This document shows positions 53,808 to 61,771 of a DNA stretch of 64,000 bases, piece after piece. Position 1 is the first letter of the stretch, and every line of letters begins with the position of its first letter. Both the position numbers and the translations under genes were made by a program. The notes beneath the pieces are model-generated. The model was not told where the DNA came from. It ran no database searches and was given only the letters and a program-made list of their open reading frames with translations. The DNA comes from Flagellimonas meishanensis (GTDB taxonomy: Bacteria; Bacteroidota; Bacteroidia; Flavobacteriales; Flavobacteriaceae): contig NZ_JAINVW010000003.1 in assembly GCF_019880545.1 (NCBI RefSeq), positions 992,001-1,056,000 of the forward strand, read 5' to 3'.

Positions 53808-54332
53808 TTGAAAATCATTACCGAAACAGATCGATTGCGCATTATGGAGGCCGACCAGGCTGATGCTGGTTTTATTTTAGAGCTTTTGAACAGCCCCACT
53901 TGGCTGGAATTTATCGGTAATAAAGGGGTTTCCACTATAGAACAGGCCCTAGGGTACATTAATCAAAACCTGTTGGGATCCTATAAAGCACATGGTTTTG
54001 GGCTGTACAAGGTATGTCTAAAAGGGACCTTGGAACCCATTGGGCTTTGTGGCTTCCTGCAGCGTGACTATCTGGAAAGTCCCGATATCGGTTTTGCCCT
54101 CTTGCCCGAGTACGAGGGAAACGGATTTATGGGTGAAGCTGGCCAGGCCATAATGGAATTTGGAAAATCCCACCTGAAATTGGACCATATCCTGGCGATT
54201 GTAATGCCGGAAAATGATCGTTCAAAACGATTGCTTGAAAAAATTGGTTTCAAAGCTATTGGCATGATAAATCCAAGGGGAAGTGATGGGGAATTGATGC
54301 TTTTTTCAAACGAAAAAAGCCACCCGAAGTGA
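53808..54332 (+). CDS. GNAT-family N-acetyltransferase (RimJ/RimL-like)
   Basis: The 174-residue protein begins ITETDRLRIMEADQADAGFILEL and has PIGLCGFLQRDYLESPDIGFALLPEYEGNGFMGEA (acetyl-CoA loop region Q/R-x-x-G-x-G/A-like) and HILAIVMPENDRSKRLLEKIGF, as in the RimJ/RimL group that acetylates N-termini or small amines. It must start at TTG (53808), since the first ATG lies inside the domain. Its last bases overlap the hairpin that terminates ndk from the other strand. Confidence 0.85.
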   Translation: MKIITETDRLRIMEADQADAGFILELLNSPTWLEFIGNKGVSTIEQALGYINQNLLGSYKAHGFGLYKVCLKGTLEPIGLCGFLQRDYLESPDIGFALLPEYEGNGFMGEAGQAIMEFGKSHLKLDHILAIVMPENDRSKRLLEKIGFKAIGMINPRGSDGELMLFSNEKSHPK

Positions 54333-54340
54333 GTGGCTTA
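54312..54340 (-). terminator. Intrinsic terminator of ndk
   Basis: On the minus strand AAGCCAC and GTGGCTT pair, followed by a T run. It sits within the last codons of the convergent GNAT gene and 24 bases beyond the ndk stop. Confidence 0.75.
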
Positions 54341-54363
54341 GCATTTCTATTCCAATAGTGTGG

Positions 54364-54783
54364 TTAAAATACTTCCCTGCCGGAAAAATGGAAAGCGCCT
54401 TCTATGGCCGCATTTTCATCACTGTCCGATCCATGTACCGCATTTTCACCAATATCCTTTGCATACAGCTTTCGAATGGTCCCCTCTGCAGCTTCAGCAG
54501 GGTTGGTAGCCCCAATGAGGGCACGGAAATCGTCCACGGCATTGGCTTTCTCCAAAATAGCCGCAACAATGGGCCCACGGGTCATAAAATCCACCAATTC
54601 ACCAAAAAAAGGACGGTCTTTATGGATGGCATAAAACTCTTTGGCATCCCTTCTGCTTAACTGCGTATATTTCATGGCCACTATCTTGAATCCAGCGGCT
54701 GTTATTTTTTCCAAGATCGCACCGATGTATCCGTTTTCAACTGCATCTGGCTTAATCATGGTAAATGTTCTATTTCCAGTCAT
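54364..54783 (-). CDS. ndk: Nucleoside diphosphate kinase
   Basis: The 139-residue enzyme has [19 protein letters not shown], the Tyr/Lys region and [32 protein letters not shown] and the active-site [12 protein letters not shown] (His phosphorylated, NxxHGSDS). It balances NTP and dNTP pools. Monocistronic, with its own promoter and terminator. Confidence 0.96.
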   Translation of the reverse strand: MTGNRTFTMIKPDAVENGYIGAILEKITAAGFKIVAMKYTQLSRRDAKEFYAIHKDRPFFGELVDFMTRGPIVAAILEKANAVDDFRALIGATNPAEAAEGTIRKLYAKDIGENAVHGSDSDENAAIEGAFHFSGREVF

Positions 54784-54800
54784 TTTTTAAAAATTTTGCG

Positions 54801-54830
54801 CAAACTTACACTTTTTAGACCAACAGGCAA
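54801..54830 (-). promoter_or_regulatory. Promoter of ndk
   Basis: Minus strand: TTG (54830-54828), 19-base spacer, TAAGTTTG (54808-54801), exact TAnnTTTG, 18 bases before the ATG at 54783. Confidence 0.6.
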
Positions 54831-54918
54831 GGCTTGGCCGGTCTGTTTTAATTCTTTGGCAGTACTGTTCCATCAAACAAAATGAAGCAGATCAGGTGAG
54901 CACTATACGATAATATTG

Positions 54919-54926
54919 TATCTTTG
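54919..54926 (+). promoter_or_regulatory. -7 box of the nrnA-gldI operon
   Basis: TATCTTTG, an exact TAnnTTTG match that ends 6 bases before the ATG at 54932, so the mRNA is probably leaderless. No clear -33 TTG. Confidence 0.5.
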
Positions 54927-54931
54927 CGCGC

Positions 54932-55948
54932 ATGAATTTAGCGGATATCACGGCAGTTAAGTCGATTCTTTCCCTACCTCAAAAAATCGTAATTGTCCCC
55001 CATAAAAATCCAGATGGAGACGCTATGGGCTCCTGCTTGGCACTATACGCCTTCTTAAAAGGAATGGGGCAGACCGTGCACGTAGTGGCACCCAACGATT
55101 ACCCCAAGTTCCTTAAATGGTTGCCCGGCAATGAACATGTGCTGAACTTTGAAAGGGAAAACAATGAAGCCTTGGCAGCGCTGCAGGAAGCCACCGTTAT
55201 TTTTACTTTGGATTTCAACGATCTATCCCGATGCGGACAGATGGAACCCATTCTTAAAGCGTCCAATGCGGATTTCATCATGATCGATCACCATCAACAA
55301 CCAGGTGATTATGCCTTGGTGGCCTATTCGGATGTGTGTATGAGCTCAACTTGCGAGATGGTGTACAACTTCATTGAATATTTGGACGGATTGGATTCCT
55401 TGGACAAGGACATTGCCACGAATATTTATGCCGGCATCATGACGGATACTGGATCTTTTAAATATCGATCAACATCAAGCAGAACCCATCGTGTGGTGGC
55501 CGATCTTATCGACCGGGGAGCGGACAATATGGACATCCATCGCCAGGTTTTTGATACCAATTCACCGTCACGGCTTCATCTGTTGGGCGTTGCCCTGAGC
55601 AATATGGTAATCCTATCCGAATACTGCACTGCTTATATTACCCTAACGCAGGAGGAGTTGGACCAATATGATTTCAAAAAAGGGGATACCGAAGGTTTTG
55701 TCAATTATGGTTTGACCCTGGAAGGAATTATTTTTGCTGTCATTTTCATTGAAAACCGCGAAGAAGGTATCATTAAGATTTCCTTCCGATCTGTGGGAGA
55801 TTTTTCGGTGAACGAATTTGCAAGGGAACATTTTAACGGAGGTGGCCACGACAATGCAGCCGGGGGACGAAGCGAGGACAGCATGGAAGTGACCATAGAC
55901 CGGTTCACCACGATTTTAAAAAATTACAAAAGCAAGTTAAATCCATGA
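54932..55948 (+). CDS. DHH-family phosphoesterase (NrnA-type oligoribonuclease/pAp phosphatase)
   Basis: The 338-residue protein has all DHH-DHHA1 motifs: VPHKNPDGDAMGSCLALYAFL (DxD), FTLDFNDLSRCG (motif II Asp), MIDHHQQP (DHH), IYAGIMTDTGSFKYR (motif IV Asp) and the DHHA1 signature FNGGGHDNAAGG. NrnA-type enzymes degrade nano-RNA and pAp. It overlaps gldI by four bases, an arrangement known from other gliding Flavobacteria. Confidence 0.9.
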   Translation: MNLADITAVKSILSLPQKIVIVPHKNPDGDAMGSCLALYAFLKGMGQTVHVVAPNDYPKFLKWLPGNEHVLNFERENNEALAALQEATVIFTLDFNDLSRCGQMEPILKASNADFIMIDHHQQPGDYALVAYSDVCMSSTCEMVYNFIEYLDGLDSLDKDIATNIYAGIMTDTGSFKYRSTSSRTHRVVADLIDRGADNMDIHRQVFDTNSPSRLHLLGVALSNMVILSEYCTAYITLTQEELDQYDFKKGDTEGFVNYGLTLEGIIFAVIFIENREEGIIKISFRSVGDFSVNEFAREHFNGGGHDNAAGGRSEDSMEVTIDRFTTILKNYKSKLNP

Positions 55949-56493
55949 GGATACCGCTGATACTATTTTTGGGATTGCTCTTTTGGCAATGCGGGGGACC
56001 GGAACCCAGAAAACCTGTCGAGGTCAAGTCCGGAAGCTTTTTCAAGGAATCGGTGGAGCGTAGCAAGGCTCTATTGGCCCATGAAGAGCAAATGATCAAA
56101 GAGATCATGGCCAATGATTCGGTCAACGAATACCTGACAAGTCCCAACGGATTTTGGTATTATATGGAGTCAATCAACGACACGGCCACCTACACCCCAA
56201 AACCCAAAGATCAAATTTTGTTTTCATACAATTTGATGACACTCGGCAACGATACCATCTACACGGCTGAAGCCATAGGGCCCACATCGTATGTAGTGGA
56301 CAAGGAACAACTTTTTCCAGGATTGCAAAAGGCTGTTAAGCTGTTGAAAATCAACGAAAAAGCCACATTTCTTTTTCCCTCTTTACAAGCTTACGGGTAT
56401 CAGGGAGACGGAAACGCCATCGGCCCAAAAACCCCTGTTAAATCCTCAGTGGAATTGCATACAATCATTATTGATAACGATAGTTTAAACTAA
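55945..56493 (+). CDS. gldI: Gliding motility lipoprotein GldI (FKBP-type peptidyl-prolyl isomerase)
   Basis: The 182-residue protein has a lipoprotein signal ([13 protein letters not shown], Cys about residue 14), a helical linker ([20 protein letters not shown]) and an FKBP-like domain ([65 protein letters not shown]). GldI is needed for gliding in F. johnsoniae, probably as a periplasmic folding factor for the gliding/T9SS apparatus. It fits with the T9SS adhesin in this window. Confidence 0.9.
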   Translation: MRIPLILFLGLLFWQCGGPEPRKPVEVKSGSFFKESVERSKALLAHEEQMIKEIMANDSVNEYLTSPNGFWYYMESINDTATYTPKPKDQILFSYNLMTLGNDTIYTAEAIGPTSYVVDKEQLFPGLQKAVKLLKINEKATFLFPSLQAYGYQGDGNAIGPKTPVKSSVELHTIIIDNDSLN

Positions 56494-56506
56494 AACCATA
56501 AACAAC

Positions 56507-57613
56507 ATGAAACAAACCCTTTTTATGATCACCCTACTATCCGTGATCTTTTTTGGATGTAAATCCAGCCAATACGCCGAATTGGGAGATGGTATCTTCG
56601 CGGATATCCAGACATCGGAAGGCGACATCATCGTTAGACTCGAGCATGCAAAAACACCAGTCACCGTGGCAAACTTTGTATCCTTGGCAGAAGGAAACAA
56701 CCCTTTTGTAAGTGACAGCCTCAAGGGCAAAAAATATTACGATGGCCTTATCTTCCATAGAGTGATCAAAGATTTCATGATACAAGGGGGCGATCCTTCG
56801 GGAACAGGAAGCGGGAATCCCGGTTACAAATTCAAGGATGAGTTCCACGATTCGCTTGCCCACAGTAAAAAGGGCATACTCTCCATGGCCAATTCCGGTC
56901 CCAAAACCAATGGAAGCCAATTTTTTATCACGCACAAGCCCACCCCTTGGCTCAACGGCCGTCATACGGTTTTTGGCGAGGTGGTCAGCGGTATGCAGGT
57001 GGTGGATTCCATTGCCGGTATAGAAACCCAGACCGGGGATAGGCCCAAAGTGGATGTGGTAATGAAAAAGGTGGAAATTGTTAGAAACGGCAGGGAGGCC
57101 AAAAACTTTGATGCAGTACAGATCCTAACGGACTATTTTGCAGAGGAAGAAGCGGCCCAGGCAGCCTTCCAAAAAATGAAGGAAGAATTGGTCGCCGAGT
57201 TCAACACCCAAAAAGAGGCAGCGCAAGTGACCGAGTCTGGCCTGCGCATTTACTCCTTGGTTGAAGGCAACGGCGAACAACCCAAGATTGGACAAAAAGT
57301 AATGGTCAACTATGCAGGCTGGTTGCCGAACGGAGATTTGTTCGATAGCAACTACGAAGAAGTCGCAAAAAAATTCAACAATTTTGACCTGCAGCGCAAG
57401 CAAGGCGGTGGATATGAGGCTTTCCCAATGGACTACAGCCCCGACGCACGGCTTATTCCCGGGTTCAAGGAAGGCTTGCAAACCATGAAGGTGGGCGACA
57501 AAGTCCGCTTGTTCATCCCTTCGCATTTGGGCTATGGGGCCCAAGGAGGTGGGCCGATACCCCCAAATTCAGACTTGGTCTTTGACCTTGAGATCACGGG
57601 CTTACAGGAATAA
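56507..57613 (+). CDS. Bifunctional cyclophilin-FKBP peptidyl-prolyl isomerase lipoprotein
   Basis: The 368-residue protein has a lipoprotein signal ([15 protein letters not shown], Cys about residue 18). A cyclophilin domain (about 30-195) follows: [21 protein letters not shown] and [26 protein letters not shown] linker helix (about 200-240) leads to an FKBP domain (about 250-367): [42 protein letters not shown] and [22 protein letters not shown]. Fusions of the two unrelated isomerase folds are uncommon outside Bacteroidota. It lies 13 bases after gldI and ends the operon. Confidence 0.92.
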   Translation: MKQTLFMITLLSVIFFGCKSSQYAELGDGIFADIQTSEGDIIVRLEHAKTPVTVANFVSLAEGNNPFVSDSLKGKKYYDGLIFHRVIKDFMIQGGDPSGTGSGNPGYKFKDEFHDSLAHSKKGILSMANSGPKTNGSQFFITHKPTPWLNGRHTVFGEVVSGMQVVDSIAGIETQTGDRPKVDVVMKKVEIVRNGREAKNFDAVQILTDYFAEEEAAQAAFQKMKEELVAEFNTQKEAAQVTESGLRIYSLVEGNGEQPKIGQKVMVNYAGWLPNGDLFDSNYEEVAKKFNNFDLQRKQGGGYEAFPMDYSPDARLIPGFKEGLQTMKVGDKVRLFIPSHLGYGAQGGGPIPPNSDLVFDLEITGLQE

Positions 57614-57621
57614 AACATGAT

Positions 57622-57649
57622 AAGGGCCACAATTGAATTTGTGGCCCTT
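57622..57649 (+). terminator. Hairpin terminator after the isomerase gene
   Basis: An 11-bp perfect stem (AAGGGCCACAA with TTGTGGCCCTT, 6-base loop). The T run is short. It overlaps an in-frame ATG at 57633, which supports 57666 as the start of the next gene. Confidence 0.7.
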
Positions 57650-57665
57650 TCAATTGCTTAGCCAA

Positions 57666-58766
57666 ATGATTTTGGACTCCATTAAAACTCCAAAGGCGAA
57701 GACGATTCTGGCACTGGCTTTGCCGGTCCAGATTGCATTGGTCAAATGGATTGGCAATTATCCCGACTTTGTGGAACAATACTACAGCAAGGGTACTTAT
57801 CCCGTGGTTTCCCAAATGCTCAGGACGCTTTTGGGTTGGATTCCTTTTTCCATCGGAGACATTTTTTATCTGGGTCTGTTCGTTTTGGTGGTCAGTCATA
57901 TTTTCAAGCACAGAAAAACCATCAAAAAGAAACCACTGCTATTTTTAAAGGACATCGCCGTATTTCTTTCCATAGTTTTTTTCGCCTTTCACCTGCTCTG
58001 GGGCATGAATTATTATAGAAAACCCATCCATGAAAAGTTCGGTATCCAAAGGGAATATGAAGTAACCGAGTTGATTGGATTCACCAAATATTTGGCGGAA
58101 AAAACCAACCAATATCAACACCAACTGGCCGGGGACACGGCAACGGCGGTAAAAATTCCCTATTCCCGGGCCGAAATATTCAAAAAGACTGAAGCGGGTT
58201 ATGCCAGTTTTAAGGAGAGCTTCCCGGATTTTGAATACAAACGGTCCAGCCTTAAAGCTTCCCTGTTCAGCCTGCCCCTCACCTACATGGGTTACGGTGG
58301 CTATCTAAATCCTTTTACCAATGAAGCACATGTGAACGGATTGACCCCCTTGTTTCGATTGCCCACGGTGAGCGGACACGAGGTGGGTCATCAATTGGGC
58401 TATGCCGCGGAAGGCGCTACCAATTTTATAGGCTTTTTGGTCACCGAACAGCATGAAGATCCCTATTTCAAATATGCGGCCTATCACCATGCCCTTGGAT
58501 ATTGTTTGTCAGATCTGCAAAGAAAAGACGAGGAGGCCTCCAAAGAAATTATTGCCTTGTTGAACCCAGGAGTGAAGAAAAACTTTCAAGAACTCAAGGA
58601 ATTTTGGGAAAAATATCAAAATCCACTTGAACCGATGTTCAAGTTCATCTTCAGTACTTTTTTAAAGGCGAACAACCAAGATGAAGGCATACAGAGCTAT
58701 CAGGCAGTGGTGGCCTATATGGTAAACTATCACAAGAATAATTCATCCCGAAAAACCCTGCAATAG
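57666..58766 (+). CDS. DUF3810 membrane protein with HEVGH zinc-protease-like motif
   Basis: The 366-residue protein has three hydrophobic N-terminal segments (ILALALPVQIALVKWI, IGDIFYLGLFVLVVSHIF, LKDIAVFLSIVFFAFHLLWG) and a soluble C-terminal domain. At about residues 236-255 it has SGHEVGHQLGYAAEGATNFIG: HExxH followed by Glu, as in gluzincin-type metallopeptidases. The family is annotated only as DUF3810. Activity and substrate are unknown; zinc peptidase is inferred from the motif. The start is placed after the upstream terminator. Confidence 0.8.
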   Translation: MILDSIKTPKAKTILALALPVQIALVKWIGNYPDFVEQYYSKGTYPVVSQMLRTLLGWIPFSIGDIFYLGLFVLVVSHIFKHRKTIKKKPLLFLKDIAVFLSIVFFAFHLLWGMNYYRKPIHEKFGIQREYEVTELIGFTKYLAEKTNQYQHQLAGDTATAVKIPYSRAEIFKKTEAGYASFKESFPDFEYKRSSLKASLFSLPLTYMGYGGYLNPFTNEAHVNGLTPLFRLPTVSGHEVGHQLGYAAEGATNFIGFLVTEQHEDPYFKYAAYHHALGYCLSDLQRKDEEASKEIIALLNPGVKKNFQELKEFWEKYQNPLEPMFKFIFSTFLKANNQDEGIQSYQAVVAYMVNYHKNNSSRKTLQ

Positions 58767-58817
58767 CCAACGCAACAGCTTGGATGGGCTTCCGCATACA
58801 GCCAACTTTTTATTCCA

Positions 58818-59621
58818 TCAGCTTTTTTTGACCTCAACCGGAGCCGCATTTTCTGGTTTTTTATAAAACTCTTTGGGTTTTGCCATGCTGGAAAGTGTCA
58901 CATTATTAAATGGCAAGGTATCCCTTGCATCCAAAATTGTGCTTCCCTCATAATTGTGCCAGGTAATGGTTTTTGGAAGCATCAGCCCCTCAACCGATTG
59001 CCAATCATCATAACGAATCCATCTAACATTATCAGACGGCTCGCCGCTCATATACGTGACCGTGTAACCCAACCATTCCATTCTATACGTTTCGGGGTTA
59101 TAATGAACAAAATATTCATCCTTTGATGATATCCCGACTCCTGTTTCATAGCCAATCTTAATTCCCGGGTATGACACATTTTCAAAAACCAGAGGCTCCG
59201 TTTCAGAATAAACTATACCATCATCGGCCAACACAAAGGGCATAGCATAGAAATAAAACATGAGGTTATGATAAAATGCAGCATCTCCCTTATAGACATC
59301 CTGTGGGTCACTCAACCAAACATCCTGCCCATCATACCCCATGGAAAATTTATCGGTGGCTACGTGATCCTGCCTCGACCATAGATCTATAGTGTGTGTT
59401 TCTACACCTTCTGGATTTGGTATTTCGAAGGAAAGTGTGCGCATTTCATTCCACCTTTCCAGCTCTCCATGCAAGGCAAAAACCTTGCTAAGATCGGTGG
59501 GGTATTTTTGTGATTGACTTACTTCGTCAGCTTGAACTTTGGGTTCCGTAGATGCTTTCCTAGGCTCCGTTTTACATGCCATAAGTGCAAAGGCAATCAA
59601 TACAAAGGACAATTTTTTCAT
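58818..59621 (-). CDS. DUF6503-family lipoprotein
   Basis: The 267-residue protein starts at 59621 with a lipoprotein signal (LSFVLIAFALMACK, Cys about residue 16); an in-frame opening that continues upstream to 60008 is antisense to the methyltransferase gene and is rejected. The mature part is beta-rich (FSMGYDGQDVWLSDPQDVYKG, YHNLMFYFYAMPFVLADDG, FVHYNPETYRMEWLGYTVTY, KTITWHNYEGS), resembling the DUF6503 outer-membrane-lipoprotein-like fold. The function is unknown. Convergent with the DUF3810 gene. Confidence 0.8.
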   Translation of the reverse strand: MKKLSFVLIAFALMACKTEPRKASTEPKVQADEVSQSQKYPTDLSKVFALHGELERWNEMRTLSFEIPNPEGVETHTIDLWSRQDHVATDKFSMGYDGQDVWLSDPQDVYKGDAAFYHNLMFYFYAMPFVLADDGIVYSETEPLVFENVSYPGIKIGYETGVGISSKDEYFVHYNPETYRMEWLGYTVTYMSGEPSDNVRWIRYDDWQSVEGLMLPKTITWHNYEGSTILDARDTLPFNNVTLSSMAKPKEFYKKPENAAPVEVKKS

Positions 59622-59652
59622 GATTTTGTTTTGGCGCTTGGTCGAAAACTGC

Positions 59653-59682
59653 TTGAAGGACTTACAATAATAGCTACTTTTG
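59653..59682 (+). promoter_or_regulatory. Promoter of the SpoU methyltransferase gene
   Basis: TTG at 59653-59655, a 19-base spacer and TACTTTTG at 59675-59682, an exact consensus pair. The -7 box ends 9 bases before the ATG at 59691, so the leader is nearly absent. This also fixes the start codon against an upstream in-frame extension. Confidence 0.7.
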
Positions 59683-59690
59683 ATTTTATC

Positions 59691-60491
59691 ATGGAGACCA
59701 AACTTATCAGTAGTGTCCAAAATCCTTTGGTCAAGCAGGTCCTGCTTTTGAAGGAAAAGTCTAGGGAGCGGAAAAAAACCGGACGCTTTGTTGTGGAGGG
59801 AAAGCGCGAAATAATGTTGGCTCTTAAGGGAGGCTATCATATGGAAACCCTGCTGTATAACCCAACAATTGCATCCAATCGTGATATCGATACGCTGGTC
59901 CAGGATAAACGGGTCAATAGCGTTGAGGTCACCTCCCAGGTATATGAAAAAATTGCCCATAGGGAAACCACGGAAGGAATCTTGGCAATTGCAAGGCACA
60001 AACCGCACAGCCTGGAAAGTCTTGCTCTAAAAAAGGAAAAACCTTTGATTTTGGTTGCCGAAGCTCCAGAAAAGCCTGGCAACATCGGTGCTTTGTTGCG
60101 GACCGCTGATGCCGCGGCACTGGATGCCGTGCTGATAGCCAATCCGAGAACCGATCTTTATAACCCAAACATCATACGTTCCAGCGTGGGCTGCCTTTTT
60201 ACCAACCAAGTGGGCATGGGAAGTACAGAGGAGATCATTGCGTACCTAAAGCTGAACAACATCAAGATTCTTTGTGCTGCCCTTTCAGCATCCAAGCATT
60301 ACACGGACTGTGATTATGGGGAGGCCTCTGCAATTGTTGTGGGTACGGAATCCACCGGATTGAGCACAGAATGGCTGGAGAACTCGGATCAGAACATCAA
60401 AATACCCATGAAGGGTGAAATTGACTCTATGAACGTATCGGTGTCGGCGGCAATACTTATATTTGAAGCCATGCGGCAACGCGGATTTTAA
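59691..60491 (+). CDS. SpoU (TrmH)-family RNA 2'-O-methyltransferase
   Basis: The 266-residue protein has an N-terminal substrate-binding region (SVQNPLVKQVLLLKEKSRERKKTGRFVVEGKREI) and the C-terminal knotted SPOUT domain with motif 1 EAPEKPGNIGALLRTADAAALDAVL, motif 2 VVGTESTGLSTEWL and motif 3 IPMKGEIDSMNVSVSAAILIFE. It methylates a ribose in rRNA or tRNA with SAM; the exact target is not readable. It precedes the M48 protease by 3 bases. Confidence 0.92.
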   Translation: METKLISSVQNPLVKQVLLLKEKSRERKKTGRFVVEGKREIMLALKGGYHMETLLYNPTIASNRDIDTLVQDKRVNSVEVTSQVYEKIAHRETTEGILAIARHKPHSLESLALKKEKPLILVAEAPEKPGNIGALLRTADAAALDAVLIANPRTDLYNPNIIRSSVGCLFTNQVGMGSTEEIIAYLKLNNIKILCAALSASKHYTDCDYGEASAIVVGTESTGLSTEWLENSDQNIKIPMKGEIDSMNVSVSAAILIFEAMRQRGF

Positions 60492-60494
60492 GCT

Positions 60495-61727
60495 ATGGAA
60501 AAAACGACGCTCTTTTATGTGATCATTGGGATTTTGTTGGTGCAATATCTTGTTCACCAACTCTTGGAGTTCCTGAACGCCAGACATTTTAAGGCCCAGG
60601 TACCCCAGGAACTGAGCGATGTGTTCAACGAAAATGAGTATAAAAAATCGCAAGCCTATAAAAAGACAAATTACAAATTCGGTTTGCTGTCCGACGGCTT
60701 TTCCCTTTTGTTCACCCTTGTTTTTTTGCTCCTGGGCGGTTTTGAGTGGTTGGACCAACTTACCCGATCGTTTACTAAAGGTGAGGTTGCCACTACACTG
60801 CTCTTTTTTGGATTTGTGTTCTTTGGAAGCACCTTGTTGGGCCTGCCCTTTTCCTATTACAAAACCTTTGTGATTGAGGAAAAATATGGTTTCAACACCA
60901 CACCCAGAAGGCTTTTTTTCCTGGATAAGTTAAAGGGAATGGTCCTGACCTTGGTCTTGGGCGGTGCCATGCTTTACCTTTTCATTTTATTTTACCAATG
61001 GACAGGCTCCCGTTTTTGGGTATATGCCTGGATTTTTATCGGGGTCTTCATCTTGTTCATCAATCTATTTTATAGCAGGCTGATTGTCCCACTTTTCAAC
61101 AAACAGACCCCATTGCAGGAGGGTAGCTTAAAAAACGCGATAGAAAGCTATGCCCGTAAGGCCGGCTTTGAACTCAAAAATATTTTCGTGATCGATGGGT
61201 CCAAACGGTCAACCAAGGCCAATGCCTACTTTTCTGGATTCGGTCGGGAAAAACGTATCACGCTCTTCGACACACTGATCAATGACCTGGATGAGGATGA
61301 AATTGTGGCAGTTTTGGCCCATGAAGTAGGGCATTACAAACGCAAACATGTTGTTTTCAACCTAGTGGTCAGTATACTGTTGACAGGATTTACACTGTAT
61401 ATACTTTCCCTTTTCATCAATGATCCGCAGATTTCACTGGCCATCGGTGTAAGCCAGCCCAGCTTTCATGCGGGGTTGGTGGGTTTTGCCCTCTTGTACA
61501 GCCCCATTTCCGAGGTTACCGGCCTGGCCATGAACTATTTATCAAGAAAATTTGAGTTCCAGGCGGATGATTTTGCCAAAAACACCTTTGCGGCCAAACC
61601 CTTGGTCACCTCATTGAAAAAGCTGTCAAAGAACAGCCTTAGCAATTTAACCCCCCATCCGGCATACGTTTTCGTGCATTATTCCCATCCACCTCTAGTG
61701 GAACGCATTAGAAATTTAAAGGCATAA
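60495..61727 (+). CDS. M48-family (Ste24/CAAX-type) membrane metallopeptidase
   Basis: The 410-residue protein has seven or so membrane segments in the Ste24 pattern: YYKTFVIEEKYGFNTTPRRLFF, SKRSTKANAYFSGFGREKRITLFDTL, the zinc motif AVLAHEVGHYKRKH (HExxH) and the third-ligand region YLSRKFEFQADDFA. The fold forms a large intramembrane chamber; bacterial members act in membrane-protein quality control. It lies between the RNA methyltransferase and relA/spoT genes. Confidence 0.93.
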   Translation: MEKTTLFYVIIGILLVQYLVHQLLEFLNARHFKAQVPQELSDVFNENEYKKSQAYKKTNYKFGLLSDGFSLLFTLVFLLLGGFEWLDQLTRSFTKGEVATTLLFFGFVFFGSTLLGLPFSYYKTFVIEEKYGFNTTPRRLFFLDKLKGMVLTLVLGGAMLYLFILFYQWTGSRFWVYAWIFIGVFILFINLFYSRLIVPLFNKQTPLQEGSLKNAIESYARKAGFELKNIFVIDGSKRSTKANAYFSGFGREKRITLFDTLINDLDEDEIVAVLAHEVGHYKRKHVVFNLVVSILLTGFTLYILSLFINDPQISLAIGVSQPSFHAGLVGFALLYSPISEVTGLAMNYLSRKFEFQADDFAKNTFAAKPLVTSLKKLSKNSLSNLTPHPAYVFVHYSHPPLVERIRNLKA

Positions 61728-61771
61728 TTTTTGTTGTCCAGCAGTAAAGATTGTGGTAATTTTAATTTACT

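Noticed and set aside
59622..60008. Upstream extension of the DUF6503 lipoprotein
   Set aside because: It is antisense to the SpoU methyltransferase gene and would bury the lipoprotein signal at residue 130.
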